A DNA stretch of 64,000 bases from Ulota crispa (GCA_963920765.1 OY987251.1:12403219-12467218), one strand, 5' to 3'. Positions 35,523 to 56,060 are shown, counted from the stretch's first letter. Program-made: numbers and translations. The notes: a model not told the origin generated them from the letters alone.

Positions 35523-36991
35523 AGCCGACGCGATGCGAAACCTTCTAAGGATCCGGAAAAAAGGTGTCACGTCTTCAAAATCTTCGCAGAAAGAAGATCG
35601 TCTTTTTTCAATGAATACTAAGCTTGAGCAATGGATCACAACGCCGTCGCACGCTTCGATTGTGCAGCAAAAAGTCTGAGGAAAGGAAACAAAGGAAAAC
35701 AAGCAGAGCAGAGAAGAGACGAGGTCTCTCAACAGTAGAGACGACGAGAAGTAGCTTATCGTACACGATAATCATCGATGACGTGATTAATCATTCATCC
35801 ATAAAATGGATGAGACAGGCAATGAGAAAAAAAAGAAAAATATCGAAAGTACCACTCAATTCTTTCAAATTTTCAAAAGTACCCCTATATTATTTGAAAT
35901 ATAAAAATAACCCTGGCTTTGAGTAGGATATATCAATTATATCTTAGTTTTTTGGGACCCTCAAATATCAGAGCCTTGTATTATTTGGATTATAAAAAAT
36001 ATTTCTAAGTTTTTTGTTTCCTTTTTTTGCAATTTAAAAAAAATACTAATGGAAAGTACAAAAACGAGATGTAAGCTAAATGCAAGCCAAATCTTGGAAG
36101 CAAGCTTTTCAAGCTCTATATATAGTGTTTGTATGTAAGTCTATTGTGCTCAAAGCCATTATGGTGATTACATAATAGTTTGTATTGTCAATTTGATATT
36201 TAAATAAATTTATAGTAAAGAGGCAAAAAAAATTAGGGGTACAAATGATATTTTATAAGATAACTAAGGGTATAATTGATATTCCTACTTATTTTTTTGA
36301 TATTTTGAAATTCAGGAGTATTTTTGATACTTTACCAATGAGAAAATGGTTCCTCTAGCGGGTTCGGGTTGGTCTTGAACCGAATGTGACACTTCTCATT
36401 CATCCATTTTGACAACGACTGTTGACCAATGGCAGAGACTTGCTCATGGCGCCTAAACCGCGGTCATAGGAGCACGGTTTTAGGACACGCCTATGGCCCC
36501 TAAAGCCCTAAGCCTTCGTCCTCTGTGCGCTACTTCGGAGGCTAAACTCCTGGTCGATGATCGTTGTGAATATCGCCGGAATTGCGTGTAGTTTATACGG
36601 TCTACTAGTTTTTGCAAAGGATCTCGGGCCGAACCTGTGAATTGCAGATTTTTTTTCTGATTTTTTAGGATTTTTTGTATAATTTTCGAGTTTTTTCTTG
36701 AATTTTTCTCCGCCTCGCAGATGATCGCTGCATGTCGGCGGACTTTGATGACTTCGTTCAGTTAATGCATTCGGTTAGTTGTTTCAAGGATCTTAGGCTG
36801 CGATCGTGAAGTATAGGAACTTATTTTTCTGGATGTTTTTGGAATTTTTTGGGATATTTCTGGCAGGCTTTTTGGAAGTGTTTTTCGAATATTTTGGTTT
36901 TAATTTGCGAAGAGGACAGAGAAGAATGTGTTTTCGGAGTGGTTTGGAGTGAGATAGGGATGGAGAGGTGAGTGACGTTGTAAGTTAAGCT
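35523..36991. promoter_or_regulatory. Divergent promoter region, BPA1-like (-) and DNA ligase (+)
   Basis: About 1.5 kb between two start codons facing away from each other. The outer parts are GC-richer (35520-35780 and 36340-36600) and the middle, 35845-36335, is an AT-rich repeat that is an inverted copy of 30695-31160. No core promoter elements are called with confidence. Confidence 0.5.
35845..36335. repeat. Repeat copy 2 in the divergent promoter region
   Basis: Opposite-orientation relative of 30695-31160, sharing AAGCAAGCTTTTCAAGCT and the flanking GGCTTTGA, CACAATAGAC-type blocks. The ends carry CAAAAGTACCCCTATAT and GGAGTATTTTTGATAC. Confidence 0.6.
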
Positions 36992-44954
<7,963 letters not shown>

Positions 44955-47472
44955 ACCTTTTTAACTTGGTTATGAAATTTGCGCAATGAAGAACAGATCT
45001 TTTATTTCTAAACTTGGCACATCAATATTGGAGGTTTCAGCAGTGCACAAGGACTGTTAAAATTACCATCCGGCAGTACTGTAAATTTCATAGTTTACTG
45101 TCAACTTCACTTTGTGGCTTCTAGCTTAGTGGAACGCATGGTGTGGATGTGGAATGTAGTAGAGTGAGTGCTAGCAGTCAAGAATTGGTGATTCTGTATC
45201 AAAGCTGACAAGAGACGTAGAAAGATCGTGTACATTGTTATGATTTGGTGGTGAATAACTGGAATGACTAGTTCTACTATAATACCGGGAATTTCAATAC
45301 TTAATGCATACTTAGTTCTTTGATCATTCCATTCCAAAGTTAAAGAATTTTCTCATTGATTAAAAGCCGAAACCTAACTGCTCATCTAGTGTACTTTTGT
45401 GCAGTAGTTATTGTTCAGCCTGCCAATTTAATAATGCAGAAATGTTAATACACTTGCCGACTTCGAGCAGAGATTGAGGTCATTGTGCCAACTTGGTTCA
45501 AAATTTTGAAAATGTCGATCTACTACATTATACTGAACTGCTTGTTGCACTGGTAATATTATTCTCTTGGTAGGATGAAATCACAGAATACTTGTTGCTT
45601 CTAACAATTTCCCTGAAACCGTGAACCAATTTCACCAGGTAGACAATTAATGCTTTAATCTAAAAATTTAACCAAATTTACTACGTGTCTGTAGCAGTTT
45701 GATAGGATCCATGCTTAAACCTTATAATCAAAACATTCCAACTGATTTCACTACGCTTGACCTTTATTACTCAACCTTACCCATTATAGGTGCCTGCTAG
45801 AAGGGAGAATGTAGATTTGGAGCTTTTGAATTTATTTTGGGTTGTAATGAATTTACACATAAAATTTTCATTTTCTCAAAGAGAGTCTTCATTTTTTCAA
45901 TTGCAAAATGAGCCAGTGCACAACCTATTACAAAAGATCATTATGCATGTGATGTGAAGACAAGTTATATTTGCCTGATAACACACACAAGTAACTTTCA
46001 TATCACATCTGGATGAAAGAACTTGACCAACACAACAGAAACCTAACAAATATGTTTTTACTTCTAGGATAGCTTTTATATCTTCATAAATATGCATAAA
46101 ACCCTTATATATTTTTTGAAGTGCCTCAAATATGCTATTATGTTGTTTCTACAAGGCCTTAGCAAGGTGAATGAGCCTCTATTGTAATTTAACCTTAAAA
46201 TGTGAAAGAACAAGCTTTGTAGAAGTTGACACGCCCATGAACATGGTCCTCCTTTAAAGTAAAACTGGTTGAAAGATACATGAAGCTGCTACAATAAAAA
46301 ATCCAGTATCATGCAGTTGAGTGCTATTGTAATTACAGAAGGTGCAAAACCACTAAAATTGGTAGTAATTACAAAAGTGCTAAAATGAAATACATATTGA
46401 TAGCTACCTATAAGATAAAAAGAAAACATGCAAGTATTTTAATTAGCAACAACCATGGAAGTGCTTTGAAATCAAAAAAGCAACATCCATGTTAGTAATA
46501 GCTCCAAAGGAGCAAATATGAGTGGTTTAGAAATAAAAGAATGAACCGTGGAGGTACTAGACGTTGCAACAATTATGGAAGTACCAAAATGAGCAATAAG
46601 TTAACCTTTGGTTTTGAGATAAGCAGGTGCAAGGACATAGATATTAATGGCAATTGTTAAAATTTTGGTATGAATATTTTGAGATCAAGAGAAAGTACAA
46701 AAGACCAACAAAAACTACAAGGAAAAGTGAAGGAAGTAGGAGCACCAAGAGTAGGGTCCAAGAAGAAGAGCATCAATTGTGAGGAGGATAAACAAGAGCT
46801 AGGAGCATCAACAATCAAAAACACGAACAACATTGACAAAAGGACTACAACACCATTGAAAAGGGGTGCACAAAGTGTAGAGAGTAGGTGCCAAAAGCAA
46901 TGTTTGAAGAGTTAGTAATGGAAAAAGTTCCAAACAATAACAAAGTAACATTTGGAAGGACTTGGAGAGAGCAAGATTGGTCCAAGGTAAGCCAAAGTCT
47001 CCTTGCTAAAAAGGGACATTCAAATTTTCCATGTTGCTAAAAGTGCCAAACTTGCAATTGGCTTGCAAAAATTGCAACTCTAGGTTGGACTCTAGTCTAC
47101 ATGTCTCACCAATTGTCACTTGCCTATGAATGACTTGTCCATACTTAACTTCATTTATTCCACTTCATATAATAGAAAACATTTCCACTATTCCATAGGC
47201 TCAAATGTAATCTTTTGAACAAGTGGGGCAAGAACTAAAAGTTCCATACTTAGATTGTAGTTGGATAAAAACATTGGATCCAGATGTAATCTCACTGCAT
47301 TAAATATTGCATTTAGTTTTGCCCCACACTAGTTTCTTGACATTTTACATTAAATAAATATTTAATGATACTACACTAATTTTCATCAATAATTGTTGCA
47401 CTAAATAAATTTTAACAAAAATAGGGACTTGTCAACGACAACAATGTGGAAAAAAAAAATTAGCAATATCCA
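44955..47472. other. Intergenic DNA 3' of the DNA ligase gene
   Basis: The first few hundred bases presumably hold the ligase 3' untranslated region. Beyond about 45.8 kb it is AT-rich with weak, irregular repetition of AGTGC(T)AAAATG-type blocks (46140-46620). An open frame at 46670-46915 is Lys-rich and unrecognised. Confidence 0.4.
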
Positions 47473-47481
47473 TACTATAAT

Positions 47482-47918
47482 GGGGAAATTACAAATAGGG
47501 GCATGAAAATGTAAAATATTACATATAGGGGCATAGTTTCAAAATAATTACAAATAGGGGCACACTTTCAAAAAAAAAATGTGATTTTTTATTAAAAGAA
47601 ATTGGTTTGGACAATAGTTGATTTAGACACATCACAGTAAATGTTAGCTAATTTCTAAAAAACATGGAGGTCTCTCCAAAGCAAGCCTAAATAAAGAAAT
47701 TTTAGAAAAGGGGATGCAATTTTTGGAAATTTTTAATTTTTTTGGAAGTTGGCTAAAATTTAATGCAATGTATCTAAATCAACAAATGTCCAAACCAAAA
47801 AAAAATTACAAAAAATCACAATTTTTTTTTGAAATTGTGCCCCTATTTGTAGTCATTTTGAAACTGCGCCCCTATCTATAATACTTTACGTTTTCATGCC
47901 CCTATTTGTAATTTCCCC
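47482..47918. mobile_element. 437-bp Mutator-like MITE, copy 1
   Basis: The left end GGGGAAATTACAAATAGGGG and the inverted right end match closely, and the terminal similarity continues inward through repeated ATAGGGGCA blocks. It is flanked by a perfect 9-bp direct repeat TACTATAAT (47473-47481 and 47919-47927). A 9-bp duplication with long terminal repeats points to Mutator-like mobilisation. No transposase coding. Confidence 0.88.
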
Positions 47919-48545
47919 TACTATAATCAGTGTAAAATCCTAGTATGTAGAGAGTAGCATGCGCCTTCAAGTGACTAAACAATGAGTCACTATGTAACTC
48001 TGTAGGGTAAGACAACCTACACTAGAAGAAAACGTGTAAAATAAGACTCTATAAACGACTCATTTTTGAGTCGTTTAGGATACAAACAACTCTTTTACGA
48101 CTATACAATTGTGCAGTCATGTCCCAGTTTTGGAAAACCTATTGTTTAGGACATTCTAGCAATACAATAGTTCTCATCCGTCTAACACAACTGACACAGT
48201 ATTAACTTTTCTCTGTTAGATTTTGTTTTTCCGGTGGATCATCAAGTAAGTGCCCGGATAAATACTAGATTCTCTACTCACATACAATTATTCATGGGTA
48301 CGGTTACAACTGCAATACAACTCGTAGTAGGTCCTACTTTCTTCTAGTTATTCAATTCCTATTTGTTGAGAGTAACTTTAAGGACATTTATTAACAATTA
48401 TTTTGTCCCTAAATTATATAATGTTCAGATGATCATGCTAATGATAGTTATAGTTCAATTGTGGGTTAGTCAAATTTCAATTGTGTAAGTCATTTATGGG
48501 AGTACTATGAGTTGCATTAGTGTAATTCTGTAGTTGTTATTGAGT

Positions 48546-49152
48546 TGTAGTTGAGTCGTAATTGAGAGGTCATTGAGTTGTGGTTGAGTCGTGGTTGAGT
48601 CGTGGTTGAGTCGTGGTTGAGTCGTGGTTGAGTCGTGGTTGAGTCGTGGTTGAGTTGTGGTTGAGTCGTGGTTGAGTTGTGGTTGAGTCGTGGTTGAGTC
48701 GTGGTTGAGTCGTGGTTGAGTCGTGGTTGAGTCGTGGTTGAGTCGTGGTTGAGTTGTGGTTGAGTCGTGGTTGAGTCGTGGTTGAGTCGTGGTTGAGTTG
48801 TGGTTGAGTCGTGGTTGAGTCGTGGTTGAGTTGTGGTTGAGTCATAATTGAATTGTGGTTAAGTCATAATTGAGTCATAGTTGAATCGTGGTTGAGTTGT
48901 AATTGAGTCATAGTTGAGTTGCGGTTGAGTCATGGTTGAGTCATGGTTGAGTCATGGTTGAGTCATAATTGAGTCATAATTGAGTCGTAATTGAATCATA
49001 CTTGAGTCATAGTTGAATCATGGTTGAGTCATAGTTGAATCATGGTTGAGTCGTGGTTGAATCGTAGTTGAGTCGTGGTTGAATCGTAGTTGAGTCGTGG
49101 TTGAATCATAGTTGAGTCGTGGTTGAATTGTAATTGAGTCGTAGTTGAGTTG
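48546..49152. repeat. 11-bp minisatellite TTGAGTCGTGG, about 55 units
   Basis: Direct tandem repeats of TTGAGTCGTGG run from about 48546 to 49152, nearly uniform at 48584-48840 and more diverged after that. Common variants are TTGAGTTGTGG, TTGAGTCATGG and TTGAGTCATAA. Because 11 is not a multiple of three, three units give an 11-residue protein period, which explains the long but meaningless open frame on the minus strand. Confidence 0.95.
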
Positions 49153-49889
49153 TAGCTTAGTGGTTACCTAATCATTATACAATCGTCTAGTAGTTCTTGT
49201 TCAATCATGGCATAGTAATAATCTAGTGTCCACAAAGTCATGGCATAGTCATAATGCTATCATACTTTAGTCGTTAATAAGATATTGCAAAGTCATATAG
49301 TGATGATCAATGGGTCATGCTATAGTACTACCTCAGTGGCCACTGAGTTGTACTAAAGTCACATTTTATTGGCCACTGAGTAATAACAAAGTCATAATTC
49401 ATTGGACAAGTAGTTATTGTAGAACTAATTTTGTAGTCACAAATTATTGGCATAATAATCCATAGTGATCACTAAGTAATATGAGAGTCAAGCAGTTGTA
49501 CTAGTTACTGAGTTACGGAATAATAAGACCTTATTTGCTACAAACATATCTTACTTGCTATTGAGTCCTACTAGAGTCGTACCTTTCTAACATTTGAGTT
49601 CAATCACACTTTACATGAAATTCAGGAAGTATCACTTAGTTGTCACCTAGAAGTCACTTACTCCATAATTAATACACACAGTTACTTCAAGTATATATCA
49701 ATTGTATTCACTAGATCAAAAAGCTTAATGTATATTAGAAACTCATAGTGGATCTACTACTTATTTAGCAATCACAGATTATAACACATTGTCTTTTGTA
49801 TCCACTGAACATCATGTGCACACGCTTGCAATTCCATATAGACAATGAAAGCAAAACATCAAACTTGGTTACAATGTGGTATTGCTTGG

Positions 49890-50170
49890 AGCCAAAAAAC
49901 CCTAATAAGTGTGCGGAATAAGCAAACTTAAAAAGAACACGGAGCCAACAAATCTAGAGAAGAGCACGGAACCAACAAATTTTGACAAGTGCATGGTGCA
50001 AGCAAACCTAAAAAGAGCGCGGAGCGCATAAATTTGAGAAAGTGTGGAGCAAACAAACCTAAGCAGATCGCAATGCAAATGAACCTCAGCGGAGCAAACA
50101 AACATGAGAAGAATACGGAGCCAACAAACTTTGACAAGTGCACAATGTCAACAAACCCTTAGAAGAGCAC
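49890..50170. repeat. Degenerate tandem repeat around CGGAGC(C/A)AACAAA
   Basis: Irregular repeats of about 28-36 bp containing GCACGGAGCCAACAAA-like blocks, e.g. at 49940, 49966, 50019, 50047, 50092 and 50119. It lies inside the CACTA element. Confidence 0.65.
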
Positions 50171-51901
50171 AAAGCCCGCAGACTAAGTCTGCCGGAGCTA
50201 AATCCTAAACTTAAAGGTGGCGGCCACATCTTCACCCTACAAACTACCAACCCTAATCTCAAAATGAAGGGTCTAAACTAACTCTAAAACTACAACTTGA
50301 TTTTAGGGGTGATTGCTATTAAAACTTAAATAATTTGTTTTTGGCAAATTTAACATAAAAAATGTGCCTAAAACACATATTTGTCTCAAAATGGACTATT
50401 TACATGCTAAAATCCAAATTATAAAGCATTCGTAACAAGTTTTTTGCAAATTTTAAAATTCTAACTTCTAATATTTGAATGTTGTAATTTTTTTTTTAAA
50501 CAAATCATTTCTTTTTTATTTCTGTCTATTTTTAAAAAAGACTATGAAATTTTTTATTATTATTATGAAACATACAACTTTAAGCTTTCAAAGAGCTTTA
50601 ATCTTAGCTTTTTAATTGTCGTTAATAATGGTAATAATAATAATTGAATTTATGACTCAAATACAACTAAGCTACAACTAGCACATACTTGGAGAATATT
50701 ATAATGATCTCACTACGACTCATGTAAACCTACAATATGACTAAAGTTCCTCTAAACCTATGGTTTAGTAAGCTAACCAAAATACACCCCTTTTAAATAG
50801 TCGATTGGAATTAGAGTAAGAAGAGCATGACATTTTTTGTTTTGTAAACATTTTCTAGTAGGTGCTACTGAATTGTCTGCCGAAGAGGACTTATTAGCAT
50901 GTGCAAAGTATTAGTAAACATTTGGTTATTAGCACTCTATGTAATGCACTCATTGCTAACATTGATGAAATGAGCTAGTCTGGACATTTTAAACAACTCA
51001 AGAGAATGGGTTAAGAAGAAAAAGAACAAGTAATAAATGATTGGACTAGAACAACTACATAACAAGTACACAACAATTGTAAGAGTAATTGAGTTAGTTT
51101 GTAGTCGCTTAGTAGTCGGTGTATAGTCTTATAGTTGTTGTTTAGTCAAAGTAAAGTTGGAGCTTAGCCTTACAGTTATTGTGTAGTTGATATCAAGTCA
51201 ATTTACAATTGAGTAGTTGTTTAGCACTAGCAATGATCTAGTTGTTTTCATTACCAAATTTGAAGATAAAAGCTTCAAAAATGTATTACAAGTGGCAAAA
51301 TAGTTCAATTGAGAAGAAGAAACGCATTGCATTCATAATACAACCACATCAGTATAGTCCCTAATTATATAGCACTCTAGCACTAATCAATGACTATGGA
51401 ACAATTAGGAAACCATTCATTAATGTGTACATCTTCCAACCAAAATAAGAATGGTATTGGAAGCTGCAACGCGGGCAGCCTAAATATGAATTTTATTAAT
51501 TATTTAATTTAATTCTATCAATAGTCATTTTATAGTAGTTTTATAGTATTACTCTAGTAGTAAAGACAAAGAAGTTGTTTATTCATACAACTCACATACA
51601 ACTTTAAGTCAAAGATGTGAGATTGCTCTGATGGCAATAAAGATTTCATCTGATTATGGACCCAAAATCATTCATCCCAAAATATACACAACAGACCTCA
51701 TCTCTCAAGTCAAATAAACAACTGCACTACAATTGCTACAACTTTAACCATGACCAAAGTTGCTTTGTTGTCGTTGTGCAGTTGTTTTGGACAGTAAGTT
51801 GTTTGCTGTCAATTAGATTTACCAACATTTTCTTCTAGTGCTAATTGTTTAAGGGACCTAAAAGCAATATTTAGTGTAGCTAATATTAAGCCCTTTGAAG
51901 A

Positions 51902-52555
51902 AAGGAAAATTTCGTGGATACCCTTTAAGTTTGCAACATTTTCATAGGTACCCTTGCTTTTTCATAAATATCGCAAACACCCTTAGACCAAAACTTTTAG
52001 GCATTTGTTTTGTTGTGCATGCCACTTCCCTTTTTCTTTTGTGCTAACACATAACAAGAAATAAGTAATAGGGGGCTTCAAACATAAATTCTAATCTACA
52101 AGTTTCTCACCTCACAAAGTCCCCTCTTACTAGTGAATTATTTTTGTTCACTTGCATGTCCAAAGTCTGACACACCACTAAATTTGTGATTAGGATTTTT
52201 GTGCACAAATCAAGGGTTTGAGCGTCTAAGCGTTTGAGACACCCGTGAGGATGAGCTGTGCAAAAGTGACTTTTTGAAGTTCACTCCTAACGTGAATCAC
52301 ATTAGGATGAAATTCAGAGGTGAGTCACCTTGCTATTTACTAGTGAATTCACTGAGGTGAATCGCTACGTGAGTCACCTGAAAAACTTGATGTTTGAAGC
52401 CCCCTAATGTGCACACAATGGAAGAAGGAAGTGACATACACAACCAAACAAACTCCTACATGTTTTGATCCAAGGGAATTTTTGATATTTTTGAAAAATG
52501 AGGAGTATCTATGAAAATATTGTAAACTTCAAGGGTATCCATGAAATTTTCCCTT
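51902..52555. mobile_element. Inverted-repeat element with about 50-bp ends
   Basis: The left end GGAAAATTTCGTGGATACCC, then TTTAAGTTTGCAACATTTTC, is matched in inverted orientation at the right (GAAAATATTGTAAACTTCAA, then GGGTATCCATGAAATTTTCC). No convincing target duplication. A second element is nested inside it. Confidence 0.75.
52070..52405. mobile_element. 336-bp nested MITE, AGGGGGCTTCAAACAT ends
   Basis: AGGGGGCTTCAAACAT at the left and ATGTTTGAAGCCCCCT at the right, flanked by AAT on both sides (52067-52069, 52406-52408). Internal inverted blocks include TACTAGTGAATT. It is inserted in the preceding element. Confidence 0.75.
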
Positions 52556-52779
52556 GAAATAAACACCTCAATTTTCAATCTTGCATTTTTCAACTTCCAA
52601 TGGGTTGCTTTGTTTGTTTCGAGTGGTTGACTTTGTATTGGTAGCTGGTTCTCGCCCATTCCTTGCCTTACTCAAGGTCTGGGATATAATTTGACATTTT
52701 TTGGTTGATTTCCATCATATGCTGTATTGAACCGGTTTATCAAGAAACTCCTATGATTATTTTCTATATTTCATGCTAT

Positions 52780-55700
52780 AATCTATCTATCCTTATAAAA
52801 AAATGCTCGCTTTCTATAGTGTATTTTTTGTCTATTTGTATGTCCGGTTTGATAATTAGTGATTGGCCAAGGGCCAAGGGGCAAGGTGAAAGGACAATGA
52901 CATGGGTGTTGGGTGTGGAAGGGCATCCTTTGTGGAAACCCATTGGACCTTTTTCCAACTTGGAATTGAAATTCAACTACAAAGGGGTGGGGAGGGAAAG
53001 ATGAAGAGGCAAATTGATTTGAGTTAAAGAAATGGATTGAAACACATTGGATATTTTATTAATTTTGGAATGGAAATCCAATATTCTTCAAGGCACGGGG
53101 AGCATTTTTCTATTTTGATTTTAGATATTTAAACTTTAAAATGACTCAATGGACATTTTTTCATTTGATTTTAAATGACCATCATAATTTGCTCAATTTA
53201 TTAGAAAAAATATATTAGAATGATTTAAATTTAGCTATTCAAATTGATTTAATACCTATCCTTTTTTATAAATGAATTTTCTACTAAAAATTTCAAGTTG
53301 AATTTCTACCAAAAAATGCTAAATGGGGTTGCCAATTCATTTACTTATGCTAAATGGAAACATCACATTTACCTTTGCTATCTACCTATGCTAAATGGAA
53401 ACATTGCATTTTCCTCTACTATGCTCAATGGAGCTACCCCCTTCTTTAGTAAATTTTCCTCTTTTTTTTTTCTTTCCTAATCCCCCAACTTGAATCCCAC
53501 ACCACCATGATAGCCAAGAAGCCGCCCAAAGTAACAACCATGGGGCTACCTCCTTCTTTAATAAAAAAATTTCCTTTTTTTTTTCAAAATCCCCCAACTT
53601 GAATCCCACACCACCATGATAGACGAGTCTTAAGACTATTTTGCAGCAGCAAAATGGGATTAGGACTTGTCTATCTATATAAAGAAATGCCCACTTTTTC
53701 TTTGTATTTTTTATATGTCTTTTGTGTGTCCCATAGTGTATTTTGTATTTGTGTGTGTGTGTGTGTGTGTGTGTGTTTGTGTACATTTGTGTGTGTGCCC
53801 GGTTTGATAATTAGTGATTGGCTGAGGGCCATGCTGCAAAGTGAAAGGACAATGACATGGTTGTTGAATGTGAAAGGACATGTTTTAGTGAAACCCATTG
53901 AATCCTTTTCCAACTTAGATACCCCTAATGGACCATGCCCTTTACTTTGTGAAAATAATTGAAAATTGCCACTTCTTGGAAGTTTAGTAAAAAGGGATTT
54001 TATGTTTTGTTTTTGGGAAATCCAACTATAGGATCTTGCCCTAGTTTGGAAGAGATACTTGTGAGAAAAAAATCAGCTCATTCCAAATGGAGAGGAGTGA
54101 GAGATATTTACATCTAAAGTGAAAAAAAAAAGTTTTTTTCCATGCTGTCCAAAAATTTCAGAAGCCTTTGACCACTCTTATAACAAAAAAGTTGCTCTAC
54201 CCAAAGTTGTGTTTTTTTTTTTCCATGTAGGAGATCAAGTTAGGTATGTGTGGGAGAATTTTCAAATCAATTGGAACTATACAACACATGGGAAAAATCA
54301 ATAAGTAAAAATGAGTCAAATCACTAAATTGTTAAGAATTTAATTATTGAAATGAAAAATACAAATCCCAATGGTCATGATGTTGTGATAAACAATCTAC
54401 TTCCTTTTGTTTAATTTTATTTCCAAAATAATGAAAATTGAGTAAAAGAAAGGACTTCAAAGTTTCTTTTAGAGTAGAGAATCCATGACTTCCCGCAAAC
54501 AAAAACTCCTTATAACTTTCATGTCATTGATTGAAATTGAATGATTCAAAGCTTCTCTCCTATAGAAAATATATAAGTAACCAATTTCAAATTTGAATTT
54601 TTAAAAAATGTAATTTTTAAAGAAGTTTTTGGGCTGCTCAAGCGGGCAGTCCTCCCTACATTTTCATTAAGTTATGCATAACTTCTTCATCAAATATCAA
54701 AATGAAGAAAAAATTGGATGCCCCATATAGGTCTTTGAATTCCCCACCTTCCACAAAAGTTTCAAAAAATCACACAAAGTAGTTTAGCCATAGGTACATG
54801 CCCAAAGTCCAATTTGTCCCCCAAAGGGACAATGGTCCTTTAGGGGTTAAAATTCAACTACAAAGGGGTGGGGAGGGAGAGATGAAGAGGCAAACTGATT
54901 TGAATTTAAGGAATGGGTTGAACCACATTGGAGATTTTATTAATTTTGGAATTGAAATTCAACATTCTTGAGAGGGTGGGGAGCATTTTTCTATTTTGAT
55001 TTTATTTATTTAAATTTAGAAGGTGCCTCATTGGATATTTTTAATTTATTTAAAATGAAACTGATCTTCTTTGTGCTCTTTTTATGAATGACATATATTT
55101 CTTTTTACTAACTTAGATTCAAATGATCATACCAAATGGGTTGCCAATTCATCTACCTATGCTAAATTGAAAAATTGCATTTACCTCTGCTATGCTAAAT
55201 GGGGCCACCTCCTTCTTTAGTAAATTTTCCTCTTTTTTGTTTTCCAAAATCCCCAACTTGAATCTCAGAGCACCATGATAGACGAGTCTTGAGACCATTT
55301 TGCGGTAGCAAAATGGGATCAGGACTTGTCTATCCTTATAACACTTTTCCTTGGAAATTTGTGTGTGTTTGTGAGTGTATCTGTCGGTTTGATAATTAGT
55401 GATTGGCAGAGGGCCAAAGAGCAAGGTGAAAGGACAATGACATGGGTGTTTGGGTGTGGAAGGGCATCCTTTGTGGAAACCCGTGGACCTTTTTCCAATT
55501 TGGAATTGAAATTCAACTACAAAGGGGTGGGGAGGGAAAGCAAATTGTTTTGAAATTCTAATTCAAACAATAAGGAGGTAAATGAAAGGGCAAGTTTGTA
55601 ATTGTTTAAATTTAATTGTGCCTCATTGGATGTTTTTTAATGTAATTTTAGAAAATATCAAATTTCTTTGTACTCTTTTTATGTGGCATGTATTTTTTTA

Positions 55701-56060
55701 CTAAACAAATATTGTAATTTGCTCAAATTAGTAGAAAATCTATATTAGAATTATTTAAATTCAGCTATTTAAATTGATTTAATACCAACATTTAAAAAAA
55801 AAAAAAAATCTACTAAAAACTTCAAGTTGAATTTCTCCAAAAAAATGCTAAATGGGGTTGCAAACTCATGTACTTATGCTAAATGGAAACATCACATTTA
55901 CCTCTGCTATGCTAAATGGGGCTACCTTCTTCTTTAATAATTTCTTTTTTCTTTTTTTTTTCCAAAATCCCCCAACTTGAATCCCATGCCATCATGATAG
56001 ACAAGTCTTGAGATCAGTTTGCAGTAGCAAAATGGGATCAAGACTTGTTAAAAAATTAAA
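52780..56060. repeat. Degenerate tandem array, three to four units of about 0.7-1 kb
   Basis: Three blocks recur in the same order. The first is GTTTGATAATTAGTGATTGG (52848, 53804, 55388) followed by AAAGGACAATGACATGG. The second is ATTCAACTACAAAGGGGTGG (52972, 54848, 55512). The third is TGCTAAATGG...CCCAACTTGAATC and AGCAAAATGGGAT (53330-53660, 55130-55320, 55850-56040). A (GT)n microsatellite lies at about 53747-53776. I see no coding sequence, and cannot tell a transposon-derived array from local duplication. Confidence 0.7.

Larger units (their letters stand above)
48020..51840. mobile_element. 3.8-kb CACTA transposon, apparently non-autonomous
   Basis: Starts CACTAGAAGAAAACG (48020) and ends TTTTCTTCTAGTG (51840), with the 3-bp direct repeat CTA on both sides (48017-48019, 51841-51843), the hallmark of CACTA (En/Spm) elements. 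AGTCGT/GAGTCGT motifs recur just inside the left end, as subterminal binding repeats do in this class. I find no transposase-like frame. The interior instead holds an 11-bp minisatellite (48546-49152) and a degenerate 30-bp-scale repeat (49890-50170). Confidence 0.85.

Noticed and set aside
48570..48845. 91-codon minus-strand open frame of TTQPRLNHDS repeats
   Set aside because: It is only the translation of the 11-bp minisatellite; the stop-free frame follows from the unit sequence, and there is no start context, conserved neighbour or domain.
48546..49152. CRISPR-like array
   Set aside because: Units are contiguous with no spacers, and the host is a plant; it is a minisatellite.
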